DNA from: an uncultured Halieaceae bacterium | GTDB lineage: Bacteria > Pseudomonadota > Gammaproteobacteria > Pseudomonadales > Halieaceae | DNA length: 5,064 nt | Direction of reading: 5' to 3' | NCBI GenBank assembly: GCA_938074135.1 | Contig: CALJFL010000091.1 | Coordinates: 1 to 5,064 of the forward strand | Shown: positions 1-5,064 of the stretch, piece after piece | Numbering within the stretch: position 1 is the stretch's first letter | How the letters are laid out: each line of letters begins with the position of its first letter | Made by a program: the position numbers and the translations under genes | The notes under the pieces: model-generated | Told to the model about the DNA's origin: nothing | Seen by the model: the letters and a program-made list of their open reading frames with translations, nothing else | Databases searched by the model: none

Positions 1-756
1 GGCACTGTCCGGTACGCGCACATCGGTCAGGGAAACCCGGGCGTGGTCCGAGGGCATGTTAAATGTCCACAGATACTCTTCCACTTTAAGCCCTGGCGTG
101 TCCATGGGAACAAGGAAGGCGGTGATGCCATCGGCTTCACCGGCCTGGCCTGAGGTACGCGCCATTACAAGGTCGCAGTCGGCGGTATGCACGCCGGTGT
201 TCCAGGTTTTCTCGCCGTTGATCACCCAGTCATCGCCGTCGCGGATGGCGGCGGTCTCCATATAGGTAGCGTCTGATCCGTGTTCGGGTTCGGTGATACC
301 AAAGGCAAAACCTCGTGTCGCGGTTTTAAGTCCTTCCAGCCATTGGTCGCACTGCGCCTCGGTGCCGTATTCCAGCATCAGCAGCAGGGCGATATTGTTG
401 CCGACCACGGAGTGTTCATTCTGCAAATCGTTGTGCAGCCCCAGGCCCTTGACGGCCAGGTGCTCGCGAATAATCGCCATGCCGAGGTTCCCACCATTGC
501 GTCCGCCATGCTCAATGGGGAACGGGTAGCTGAAAATACCGGCCTCAACCGCCAGTTGCTTGGCCTGGCGCAGCAGGTCCTCCCAGGTCTCGTTGGGCAG
601 TCCCCCGCGATCCCAGTCTGTGCGGGCGTCTTCGCGCCGATGATCGAAAAAGCGGATATTGTCATCCCGCTCCTCCAATGGCTCGATCTTGTCGGCGATG
701 AACTGGTCGACTTCCTCTAGAAAGTCGGCGATATCCGTCGGTATTTCGAAATCCAT
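1..756 (-). CDS. Acyl-CoA dehydrogenase, N-terminal part (3' end outside window)
   Basis: The reverse strand reads without a stop for 252 codons from ATG at 756-754 to the window edge, so the gene is partial at its C-terminus. FAD-dependent enzymes of this family introduce an alpha-beta double bond into acyl-CoA thioesters in the cytoplasm and pass electrons to electron-transfer flavoprotein. Visible parts are the helical N-terminal domain (about 1-145, beginning MDFEIPTDIADFLEE) and the beta-barrel middle domain with the flavin/substrate motif ITEPEHGSD at 154-162, followed by INGEKTWNTG at 179-188. REHLAVKGLGLHNDLQNEH at 97-115 is a strong block shared with a particular long-form subfamily. 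The C-terminal helical domain with the catalytic base is not seen, and family members are usually about 400 residues or more. The start fits the family N-terminus, and AGGG lies 10 nt upstream. It is divergent from the Rieske oxygenase gene. Family assignment is secure; the acyl substrate is unknown. Confidence 0.93.
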   Translation of the reverse strand, partial: MDFEIPTDIADFLEEVDQFIADKIEPLEERDDNIRFFDHRREDARTDWDRGGLPNETWEDLLRQAKQLAVEAGIFSYPFPIEHGGRNGGNLGMAIIREHLAVKGLGLHNDLQNEHSVVGNNIALLLMLEYGTEAQCDQWLEGLKTATRGFAFGITEPEHGSDATYMETAAIRDGDDWVINGEKTWNTGVHTADCDLVMARTSGQAGEADGITAFLVPMDTPGLKVEEYLWTFNMPSDHARVSLTDVRVPDSA

Positions 757-770
757 GTCGTGTCCACCCT

Positions 771-799
771 GCGTGTAATGGGCCGATAAGTGTACACGC
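771..799. repeat. 7-bp inverted repeat, possible operator
   Basis: GCGTGTA at 771-777 is exactly inverted as TACACGC at 793-799, with 15 bp between the arms. The right arm overlaps the 8-bp palindrome GTGTACAC at 790-797. It lies just upstream of the acyl-CoA dehydrogenase start (minus strand, ATG at 756), where a repressor site or an mRNA leader hairpin would act. A role is inferred only. Confidence 0.4.
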
Positions 800-814
800 T
801 TCCCCGCCTGGCGC

Positions 815-824
815 TCACCTGTGA
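815..824. repeat. Short palindrome TCAC-CT-GTGA
   Basis: TCAC at 815-818 is inverted as GTGA at 821-824 around a 2-bp centre. Its half-site TCACC/GGTGA recurs in the larger palindrome at 842-854, so the two could be sites for the same protein. On its own it is short enough to be chance. Confidence 0.3.
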
Positions 825-841
825 CCAGTAGATGAGATGGC

Positions 842-854
842 GGTGACATTCACC
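842..854. repeat. Palindrome GGTGA-CAT-TCACC, possible operator upstream of the Rieske gene
   Basis: GGTGA (842-846) and TCACC (850-854) form perfect 5-bp arms around CAT. It sits about 20 bp ahead of the candidate extended -10 element of the oxygenase gene, roughly in the -35 zone. A dimeric regulator bound here could act on the plus-strand promoter. The function is inferred from position and symmetry only. Confidence 0.38.
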
Positions 855-872
855 TCCCAAACATGGTTTGCG

Positions 873-881
873 TGCTAGTAT
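873..881 (+). promoter_or_regulatory. Candidate extended -10 promoter element for the Rieske oxygenase gene
   Basis: TGCTAGTAT carries the TGn extension directly before a hexamer matching TATAAT at four of six positions. No convincing -35 hexamer stands about 17 bp upstream. Extended -10 promoters often lack one or rely on an activator, and the palindrome at 842-854 lies in that zone. Transcription would begin near 888, giving a leader of roughly 30 nt. Confidence 0.35.
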
Positions 882-907
882 TAATGACCAAAAATTTACG
901 CAAGTGT

Positions 908-912
908 AAGGA
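908..912 (+). promoter_or_regulatory. Ribosome binding site of the Rieske oxygenase gene
   Basis: AAGGA lies 8 nt ahead of ATG at 921, an ideal spacing, which supports that start. Confidence 0.7.
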
Positions 913-920
913 TTGCCTCT

Positions 921-2171
921 ATGAACCAGGCAGAAATAAAACAGCTTCGTGGGCTGATGGAATATGAGGCCGCAAGGACTGCGCCGCCGGAAGAGTTTCC
1001 GTCGCTGCCGGATATCCCGGCGGGTCGCTACGTTGATCAACGATTCCATGATCTCGAGATAGAGCATATCTGGCGCAAGTCATGGTTGCTGGCCGGTCAC
1101 ATCGATGAGATTCCGGAGCCGGGCTGTTACTACCTGTGGGAAAACGCGGGGCAGCCGGTGATCCTTGTGCATGCCGAGGGCGGAGCGGTTAACGCATTTT
1201 ACAATACCTGCAGTCACCGCGGCGCGCCGGTAGTAACGCAGCGCAGCGGCAAAAAGCCCCGGTTGACCTGCAAATACCACGGCTGGAGTTATAACCATGA
1301 GGGTGAACTGCTGGCGGTGCGTGACCCTGAGGACTTTCGCGATCTGGATTTTTCCTGCCGTGGCCTCAAGCGAGTGCGCTGTGAGCGCTTTGGTAACCTC
1401 ATTTTTGTAAATTTCGATCCCGATGCGCCCACACTTCTGGAATGGTTGGGGCCTATTGCCGATGAGTGGGAGGAATTTCAGTTCGGTAAGTGCCGGCTCG
1501 CGGCGAGACATATCTGGGACCTGGACTGCAACTGGAAGATCGCCATGGAGGCCAATACCGAGGTCTATCATGTGCGCAGCATTCACCCCAAAACGGTATC
1601 GCCCATCCTGGACGATCGCAGGAACGTCAATACCCTTTATCCTAACGGCCACGGCCGTATGGTTGCACCGGTACCGGCAGGCGCTGAAAGCCTGAGCGCA
1701 CTTATTCTTCCTGATGGTCTGCGGCAGATCGACACCGTGGGTGAGATCGCCCGCACTTGTACCCAGTCCTATGGCATCTTCCCCAACTGGGTGTCGCCGC
1801 TGAGCCAGATATCCATACCGCCGTTGCTGTTTTGGCCCAATGGGATTAACAAGTCGCGTATAGAGACCTTCACCATGGCGCCGGATTGGGGTGATGGACC
1901 TCGCCCGGACCTATGGACAGAGAATGACGGAGAGGAGCTGTGCCAGATCATCCAGGAAGATATCCAGTTTGGTGAGAAAATCCAGAAATCGATGGAGTCC
2001 TATGGTTTTAGCGGGGTGCCCTTGAGTTACCAGGAAGCTCGTATCTACCATTGGAACCAGGCTGCGGACCGCATGATTGGGCTGGACAATATTCCCCCGG
2101 AGCTGCGCGTAGAGCAGGTGATTGGCGACGACTGGATTTATCCCAACGACCCGCGCGTGGCCCATATCTAG
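921..2171 (+). CDS. Rieske non-heme iron oxygenase, alpha (terminal oxygenase) subunit
   Basis: This 416-residue protein belongs to the aromatic ring-hydroxylating oxygenase alpha-subunit family, which uses O2 and electrons from a reductase to hydroxylate or demethylate substrates in the cytoplasm. The Rieske [2Fe-2S] ligands follow C-x-H-x17-C-x2-H: C97, H99, C117 and H120. The catalytic domain shows NWKIAMEANTEVYHVRSIH at 204-222, giving the mononuclear iron ligands H217 and H222. D347, in QEDIQFGEKIQ, is the likely third ligand. The acid expected to bridge the Rieske and iron centres is E214 rather than the Asp of naphthalene dioxygenase. The length is normal for the family and the protein looks complete. 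No beta subunit, ferredoxin or reductase is encoded in the window, so its electron donor must come from elsewhere. The TIM-barrel gene follows 61 bp downstream in the same direction and may be co-transcribed. Substrate is unknown: ring hydroxylation, O-demethylation or N-demethylation all remain possible. Confidence 0.94.
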   Translation: MNQAEIKQLRGLMEYEAARTAPPEEFPSLPDIPAGRYVDQRFHDLEIEHIWRKSWLLAGHIDEIPEPGCYYLWENAGQPVILVHAEGGAVNAFYNTCSHRGAPVVTQRSGKKPRLTCKYHGWSYNHEGELLAVRDPEDFRDLDFSCRGLKRVRCERFGNLIFVNFDPDAPTLLEWLGPIADEWEEFQFGKCRLAARHIWDLDCNWKIAMEANTEVYHVRSIHPKTVSPILDDRRNVNTLYPNGHGRMVAPVPAGAESLSALILPDGLRQIDTVGEIARTCTQSYGIFPNWVSPLSQISIPPLLFWPNGINKSRIETFTMAPDWGDGPRPDLWTENDGEELCQIIQEDIQFGEKIQKSMESYGFSGVPLSYQEARIYHWNQAADRMIGLDNIPPELRVEQVIGDDWIYPNDPRVAHI

Positions 2172-2232
2172 TGCAGGGTTGGATCGCGCAGATTTTTTCA
2201 GTAGATAATATTTAACCCATGAGTTTACAGCC
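2172..2232 (+). other. Spacer with weak promoter-like motif and a five-codon mini-ORF
   Basis: The 61 bp between the oxygenase and the TIM-barrel gene contain GATAAT at 2204-2209, a five-of-six match to a -10 hexamer, with only a poor -35 (TTGGAT, 2179-2184, spacer 19). An ATG at 2219 opens a five-codon frame (MSLQP) whose TGA at 2234-2236 overlaps the ATG of the next gene. No terminator hairpin is visible, so read-through from the oxygenase gene is likely. An internal promoter is possible but unproven. Confidence 0.3.
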
Positions 2233-3036
2233 ATGACCCAAGCACAAAGATTGATAGCGCTGGCCTCAGGCGTCCATCCGGACCTGGATCCCGATGCCAT
2301 GGTGAGAGTGGCCGGCGAAGCGGGGTATAACAGCGTCGGTATCTGGGTGGAGCCTGGCGTCAATTGGCATCGTACAACGACGGCTCAGGTGCGCAATGAG
2401 CTGGAAAACTACGGCCTCGTCGCCCTCGATGTTGAGGTCATCTGGTTGCAAGCCGACAGCAAGCCGGACCCTGTGCATCACCAGATCATCGATATCGGTG
2501 GCGAGTTGGGTGCCCGCAACTGCCTGATCGTGAGCTCGGAACCCGACCTTGAGCAAAACAAGCGCCTCTTTGAGGACCTGTGCATTCGAGCCGAAGCAGC
2601 CGGGCTGAGAGCCTGCTTCGAGTTCATGGGCGTTACCGAGGTCAAGGATCTTACAGCAGCCATGGCTGTGGTTGAGGGTGTCGACCATCCTGCCGGAGGT
2701 GTGCTGATCGATGCATTTCACCTCGAGCGTGTCGGCCTGGAGCCGGCGGCAGTCGAATCGGTTGATCCGCGCTGGCTGAGCTACATGCAGCTGTGCGATA
2801 TGCCTGCACGAGGCGTCATCGACGAACCCGACGCGTACTTTGCCGACGCCCTGGATGGTCGCCTCGCACCTGGCGAGGGCGAACTGCCGCTGGCAGAGCT
2901 ACTCAGCAAGTTTTCCCCGGATATTCCAATCAGTCTCGAGATCCGCTCAAAGCATTATCGCGACAGCTATTCCGACCCGGTCGAGCGCGCCCGGGTAATC
3001 CTGGAAAAGACACAGGCCTTTTTACAGCAGGGGTAG
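2233..3036 (+). CDS. TIM-barrel metalloenzyme, sugar phosphate isomerase/epimerase family (xylose isomerase-like)
   Basis: This 267-residue protein has the AP endonuclease 2-like TIM-barrel pattern. Members isomerise, epimerise or dehydrate small polyols and cyclic acids in the cytoplasm using a divalent metal. Candidate metal ligands are E130 (in ACFEFM), D160 (in LIDAFHLE, with H163 three residues on), Q186 (in YMQLCDMPA) and E236 (in SLEIRSKHY). An RLAPGEGELPL loop at 210-220 is typical of one large branch. Position 186 is usually His in sugar epimerases. Gln there, with similar spacing, is as I recall also a feature of bacterial 3-dehydroshikimate dehydratases of the QuiC1 type, so a dehydratase acting in quinate/shikimate or related aromatic catabolism is one candidate. 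ATG 2233 is the only sensible start but has no strong Shine-Dalgarno, suggesting translation linked to upstream reading. It follows the Rieske oxygenase gene on the same strand. The family is firm; the reaction is not. Confidence 0.88.
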   Translation: MTQAQRLIALASGVHPDLDPDAMVRVAGEAGYNSVGIWVEPGVNWHRTTTAQVRNELENYGLVALDVEVIWLQADSKPDPVHHQIIDIGGELGARNCLIVSSEPDLEQNKRLFEDLCIRAEAAGLRACFEFMGVTEVKDLTAAMAVVEGVDHPAGGVLIDAFHLERVGLEPAAVESVDPRWLSYMQLCDMPARGVIDEPDAYFADALDGRLAPGEGELPLAELLSKFSPDIPISLEIRSKHYRDSYSDPVERARVILEKTQAFLQQG

Positions 3037-3047
3037 ACCGTCGCTGG

Positions 3048-3509
3048 CTAGGTGGCGCTGATTGGCAGGGCTGTCTCGAACTTCAGTTCGCGCAGGGCTA
3101 TGTTTGATCGGACCTGGGATATCTCCGGCAGGGCAAACAGAAACTCTTCCATAAACGTATCCAGCGACTCTATGCTCTGGGTGACTACCCGCAGAATAAA
3201 GTCAGCATCACCCGTGGTCGCGAAACATTCCATCACCTCGGGCCTTTGCAAAATGGCCTCCTCGAAGTGCCCGGTACTCTCGCGCACGTGGCGTGACAGG
3301 GTGACGTGGATGAAAGCGCACAGATTCAGGTTTACCTGCTTGCGATCCAGTAGCGCTGCATAACCGGCAATGACGCCGCTGTCCTCCAGGGCCCGCACCC
3401 GGCGCCAGCAAGCTGCCGGTGAAATGCCGATCTGGTCTGCCAGGCGCTGATTACTGAGTCGACCATCGTGCTGCAGAGCGGTGACAATTTTTAGATCGGT
3501 ACGGTCCAT
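3048..3509 (-). CDS. Lrp/AsnC-family transcriptional regulator
   Basis: This 153-residue protein has the family's usual length and order. Residues 1-60 form the winged helix-turn-helix DNA-binding domain, opening MDRTDLKIVTALQHDGRLSN and with LADQIGISPAACWRRVRALE at 23-42 as the helix-turn-helix. Residues from about 63 to 145 form the RAM ligand-binding and oligomerisation domain, including TTGDADFILRV at 98-108. Such proteins assemble as dimers to octamers, bind amino acids and activate or repress nearby genes, often including their own. It is divergent from the indolepyruvate ferredoxin oxidoreductase-like gene, making that gene its most likely target, with an aromatic amino acid as a plausible effector (inference). 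Its 3' end faces the TIM-barrel gene across only 11 bp. Confidence 0.94.
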   Translation of the reverse strand: MDRTDLKIVTALQHDGRLSNQRLADQIGISPAACWRRVRALEDSGVIAGYAALLDRKQVNLNLCAFIHVTLSRHVRESTGHFEEAILQRPEVMECFATTGDADFILRVVTQSIESLDTFMEEFLFALPEISQVRSNIALRELKFETALPISAT

Positions 3510-3517
3510 ACGGGCTG

Positions 3518-3523
3518 CCTTCC
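3518..3523 (-). promoter_or_regulatory. Ribosome binding site of the Lrp/AsnC regulator
   Basis: On the minus strand GGAAGG lies 8 nt ahead of the ATG at 3509-3507, which fixes the start. Confidence 0.65.
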
Positions 3524-3546
3524 CAACGGTTGAATGATTCTTAACT

Positions 3547-3576
3547 ATAATAATGTATAAATCGAAGAAAATTCAA
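3547..3576 (-). promoter_or_regulatory. Candidate sigma-70-type promoter of the Lrp/AsnC regulator
   Basis: On the minus strand TTGAAT (3576-3571) serves as -35 and TATTAT (3552-3547, five of six matches) as -10, with an 18-bp spacer. Transcription would begin near 3540, giving a leader of about 30 nt that includes the GGAAGG ribosome binding site. The region is so AT-rich that chance matches are common. Confidence 0.4.
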
Positions 3577-3667
3577 AAATACTCTGAATATACCTAAATA
3601 TATGAAAGCACCTTCGAATAAAACTCAATTAAAGTAAACAGTCTGTCTGCTCGATCAGGTCTCGCTT

Positions 3668-5064
3668 ATGTCCAGTCTCACTGATCCAACCACACTCGAT
3701 GATTATGCTCTGGAAGATCGCTATCGACGCGAGCAGGGACGGGTGTTCCTGACCGGAACCCAGGCCCTGGTTCGCCTGCCGATGTTGCAGCGGGAACGCG
3801 ACCGCCAGGCCGGTCTCAATACCGCCGGTTTTGTGTCCGGTTACCGGGGCTCGCCGCTGGGGGCTTACGATCAGGAGCTGTGGCGGGCTCGCGGATTCCT
3901 GGAGGAGCACGACATCCAGTTTCTGCCAGCGATCAACGAAGACCTGGCCGCGACAGCGATCCTGGGTACCCAGCAGGTTGAGAGCGAGCAGGAGCGGGAG
4001 GTCGATGGGGTTTTCTCCATCTGGTATGGGAAGGGACCGGGTGTAGATCGCGCGGGTGACGCGCTCAAGCACGGCAATGCCTACGGCAGCTCACCCCACG
4101 GTGGGGTACTGGTGGTAGCTGGAGATGATCACGGTTGTGTGTCGTCGAGTATGTCGCACCAGTCCGATGTGGCCTTCATGGCTTTTTTTATGCCGACACT
4201 TAATCCTGCCAGCGTTGCCGAGTATATCGAGTTTGGCTTGTACGGTTTTGAACTCTCGCGGTACTCGGGCACATGGGTTGGTTTCAAGGCGGTTTCCGAA
4301 ACCGTGGAAAGCGCTGCCTCGGTGGAGCTCAATCCTTGCCAGCAGTTTCACCGGCCTACCGATTACGAGGCACCCGATTTCGGCTTACATTATCGCTGGC
4401 CCGACTTGCCGGGGCCCCAGGTAGAGGCCCGCATGGTCGCCAAACTGGACGCCGTGCGTGCTTTCGCCAGAGCCAATCCCATTGACCGCGCCATCTACAA
4501 TATTCCCGAAGCGCGCTTTGGCATCATCACTACTGGCAAGGGCCACCTCGACCTGATGCAGGCCTTGCGGCTGTTGGGGTTGGATGAAGCGCGTTGTCGT
4601 GAATTGGGTATCGATATCTACAAGGTGGGTCTGGTCTGGCCCCTTGAGACTGAAGGTGCCCGCGCGTTCCTGCGTGGTAAGGATGAAGTGCTGGTTGTGG
4701 AGGAAAAACGCGGCATCATTGAGAGCGAATTGAAAGAGGCCCTGTACGACTATCAGAGCGACAATCCCAGCCGTATGGTGGGTAAGTACGACGAGGAGGG
4801 CAGTCCGCTGATCCCGTGGACCGGCGAGCTCTCGCCGGGTTTACTGGCGCCCATTGTCGCTGGCCGGATTACGCACGAGTTTCCCGGGGTCAGCTTTGCG
4901 GCCGAGCTGGCCGCACTGGCCGCCACCCAGGTCGACGTCGCAGTGCCTACCGATGTAAAACGCACACCCTATTTTTGCGCCGGCTGCCCGCATAACACGT
5001 CTACCAAGGTGCCCGAGGGCAGCAAGGCGCTGGCCGGTATCGGCTGCCACTTTATGGCCTCCTG
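3668..5064 (+). CDS. Indolepyruvate ferredoxin oxidoreductase family protein, N-terminal part (3' end outside window)
   Basis: The frame opens at ATG 3668 and runs 465 codons plus two bases to the window edge with no stop. An in-frame TAA at 3635 means no earlier ATG is available, and CAGGT just upstream is a weak ribosome binding site. These thiamine-diphosphate enzymes decarboxylate aryl-pyruvates such as indolepyruvate to aryl-acetyl-CoA, reducing ferredoxin. Diagnostic blocks are LTGTQALVRLPMLQRERD at 28-45, SGYRGSPLGAYD at 57-68, NEDLAATA from 90 and IWYGKGPGVDRAGD at 118-131. Further on, YFCAGCPHNTSTKVPEG begins at 435 (C437 and C440), which opens the thiamine-diphosphate-binding domain. 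These match the long single-chain proteobacterial form, about 1,150 residues with alpha and gamma parts fused, so some 60 percent is missing here. The fusion is assumed from the N-terminal type and cannot be checked in this window. The divergent Lrp/AsnC regulator suggests amino-acid-responsive expression. The actual 2-oxoacid substrate is not certain. Confidence 0.92.
   Translation, partial: MSSLTDPTTLDDYALEDRYRREQGRVFLTGTQALVRLPMLQRERDRQAGLNTAGFVSGYRGSPLGAYDQELWRARGFLEEHDIQFLPAINEDLAATAILGTQQVESEQEREVDGVFSIWYGKGPGVDRAGDALKHGNAYGSSPHGGVLVVAGDDHGCVSSSMSHQSDVAFMAFFMPTLNPASVAEYIEFGLYGFELSRYSGTWVGFKAVSETVESAASVELNPCQQFHRPTDYEAPDFGLHYRWPDLPGPQVEARMVAKLDAVRAFARANPIDRAIYNIPEARFGIITTGKGHLDLMQALRLLGLDEARCRELGIDIYKVGLVWPLETEGARAFLRGKDEVLVVEEKRGIIESELKEALYDYQSDNPSRMVGKYDEEGSPLIPWTGELSPGLLAPIVAGRITHEFPGVSFAAELAALAATQVDVAVPTDVKRTPYFCAGCPHNTSTKVPEGSKALAGIGCHFMAS

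Larger units (their letters stand above)
757..920. promoter_or_regulatory. Divergent control region between acyl-CoA dehydrogenase and Rieske oxygenase genes
   Basis: This 164-bp spacer separates two genes read in opposite directions, so it must hold both promoters. It contains three short inverted repeats (771-799, 815-824, 842-854), a palindromic GTGTACAC at 790-797 and two copies of AAGTGTA (788-794 and 902-908). GTGAC also recurs at 821-825 and 843-847, 22 bp apart, close to two helical turns. The density of such elements suggests binding by a dimeric regulator that could co-control both genes. That is inference, and no regulator gene for it lies next to the region. No good minus-strand promoter for the dehydrogenase was recognised. 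Confidence 0.6.
3510..3667. promoter_or_regulatory. AT-rich divergent control region between the Lrp/AsnC regulator and the oxidoreductase gene
   Basis: The spacer is 158 bp. Bases 3541-3640 have only 22 G or C in 100, in sharp contrast to the GC-rich genes on both sides. Runs of A and T, a perfect TATAAT at 3546-3551 and a TATAAA at 3556-3561 on the plus strand, and the inverted pair TCGAAG (3562-3567) / CTTCGA (3612-3617) are seen. AT-rich, bendable DNA is the usual target of Lrp-type proteins, so autoregulation and control of the divergent gene are plausible. I could not pick a plus-strand -35/-10 pair with good spacing. Confidence 0.6.

Noticed and set aside
280..720. A 146-codon plus-strand open frame within the acyl-CoA dehydrogenase region
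   Set aside because: The minus strand here encodes clear acyl-CoA dehydrogenase motifs continuously; the plus frame is a shadow.
1080..1652. A 190-codon open frame on the minus strand inside the Rieske oxygenase gene
   Set aside because: It lies opposite a gene with full family motifs, its product resembles no family I know, and GC-rich coding DNA commonly yields such antisense frames.
1911..2363. A 150-codon minus-strand frame spanning the end of the oxygenase gene and the start of the TIM-barrel gene
   Set aside because: It crosses two well-supported genes on the other strand and shows no domain pattern.
3048..3509. The regulator as a possible two-domain or truncated variant
   Set aside because: Both the helix-turn-helix and RAM domain are complete and the length of 153 residues is normal for Lrp/AsnC proteins.
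3541..3640. The AT-rich stretch as a replication origin, attachment site or insertion scar
   Set aside because: No DnaA-box cluster, no direct duplication at the edges and no mobile gene remnants were seen; a divergent regulatory region explains it better.
3668..5064. A frameshift or pseudogene, because no stop is found
   Set aside because: The frame is open and family-conserved up to the window edge; the missing stop is explained by truncation of the window.
1..5064. CRISPR array, tRNA, rRNA, riboswitch or insertion sequence
   Set aside because: No regularly spaced repeats, no tRNA or rRNA segments, no transposase frame or terminal inverted repeats were recognised, and the spacers are short and explained by promoters.

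Overview
The window carries five protein-coding genes of a GC-moderate, aerobic proteobacterium. The genes are GC-rich, with Shine-Dalgarno-like sites ahead of several starts, and all five families are typical of free-living, metabolically versatile Gammaproteobacteria. A marine gammaproteobacterial source is my impression from the gene families only; nothing in the sequence proves a taxon. There are no RNA genes, insertion sequences, CRISPR arrays or phage signs.

Layout. (1) Bases 1-756, minus strand: N-terminal 252 residues of an acyl-CoA dehydrogenase, cut by the left edge. (2) Bases 757-920: divergent control region rich in short inverted repeats. (3) Bases 921-2171, plus strand: complete Rieske non-heme iron oxygenase alpha subunit (416 aa). 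(4) Bases 2233-3036, plus strand: complete TIM-barrel metalloenzyme of the sugar phosphate isomerase/epimerase (AP endonuclease 2-like) family (267 aa). (5) Bases 3048-3509, minus strand: complete Lrp/AsnC-family regulator (153 aa), convergent with gene 4 and only 11 bp from it. (6) Bases 3510-3667: very AT-rich divergent control region. (7) Bases 3668-5064, plus strand: N-terminal 465 residues of an indolepyruvate ferredoxin oxidoreductase-type protein, cut by the right edge.

How they may work together. The window looks like two divergent units meeting tail to tail. The left unit (acyl-CoA dehydrogenase divergent from oxygenase plus TIM-barrel enzyme) suggests peripheral catabolism of an organic acid, aromatic or similar compound: a Rieske oxygenase opens or demethylates the substrate, the TIM-barrel enzyme isomerises or dehydrates a product, and the acyl-CoA dehydrogenase oxidises a CoA-bound intermediate. 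The substrate is not determinable here. The right unit pairs an Lrp/AsnC regulator with a 2-oxoacid (aryl-pyruvate) oxidoreductase, which fits amino-acid-responsive control of aromatic amino-acid catabolism.

I do not see a clearly new biological system. The points most worth a second look are the metal-ligand patterns of the Rieske oxygenase (Glu as bridging acid) and the TIM-barrel enzyme (Gln in place of the usual His), the palindromes between the first two genes, and the AT island between the regulator and the oxidoreductase.
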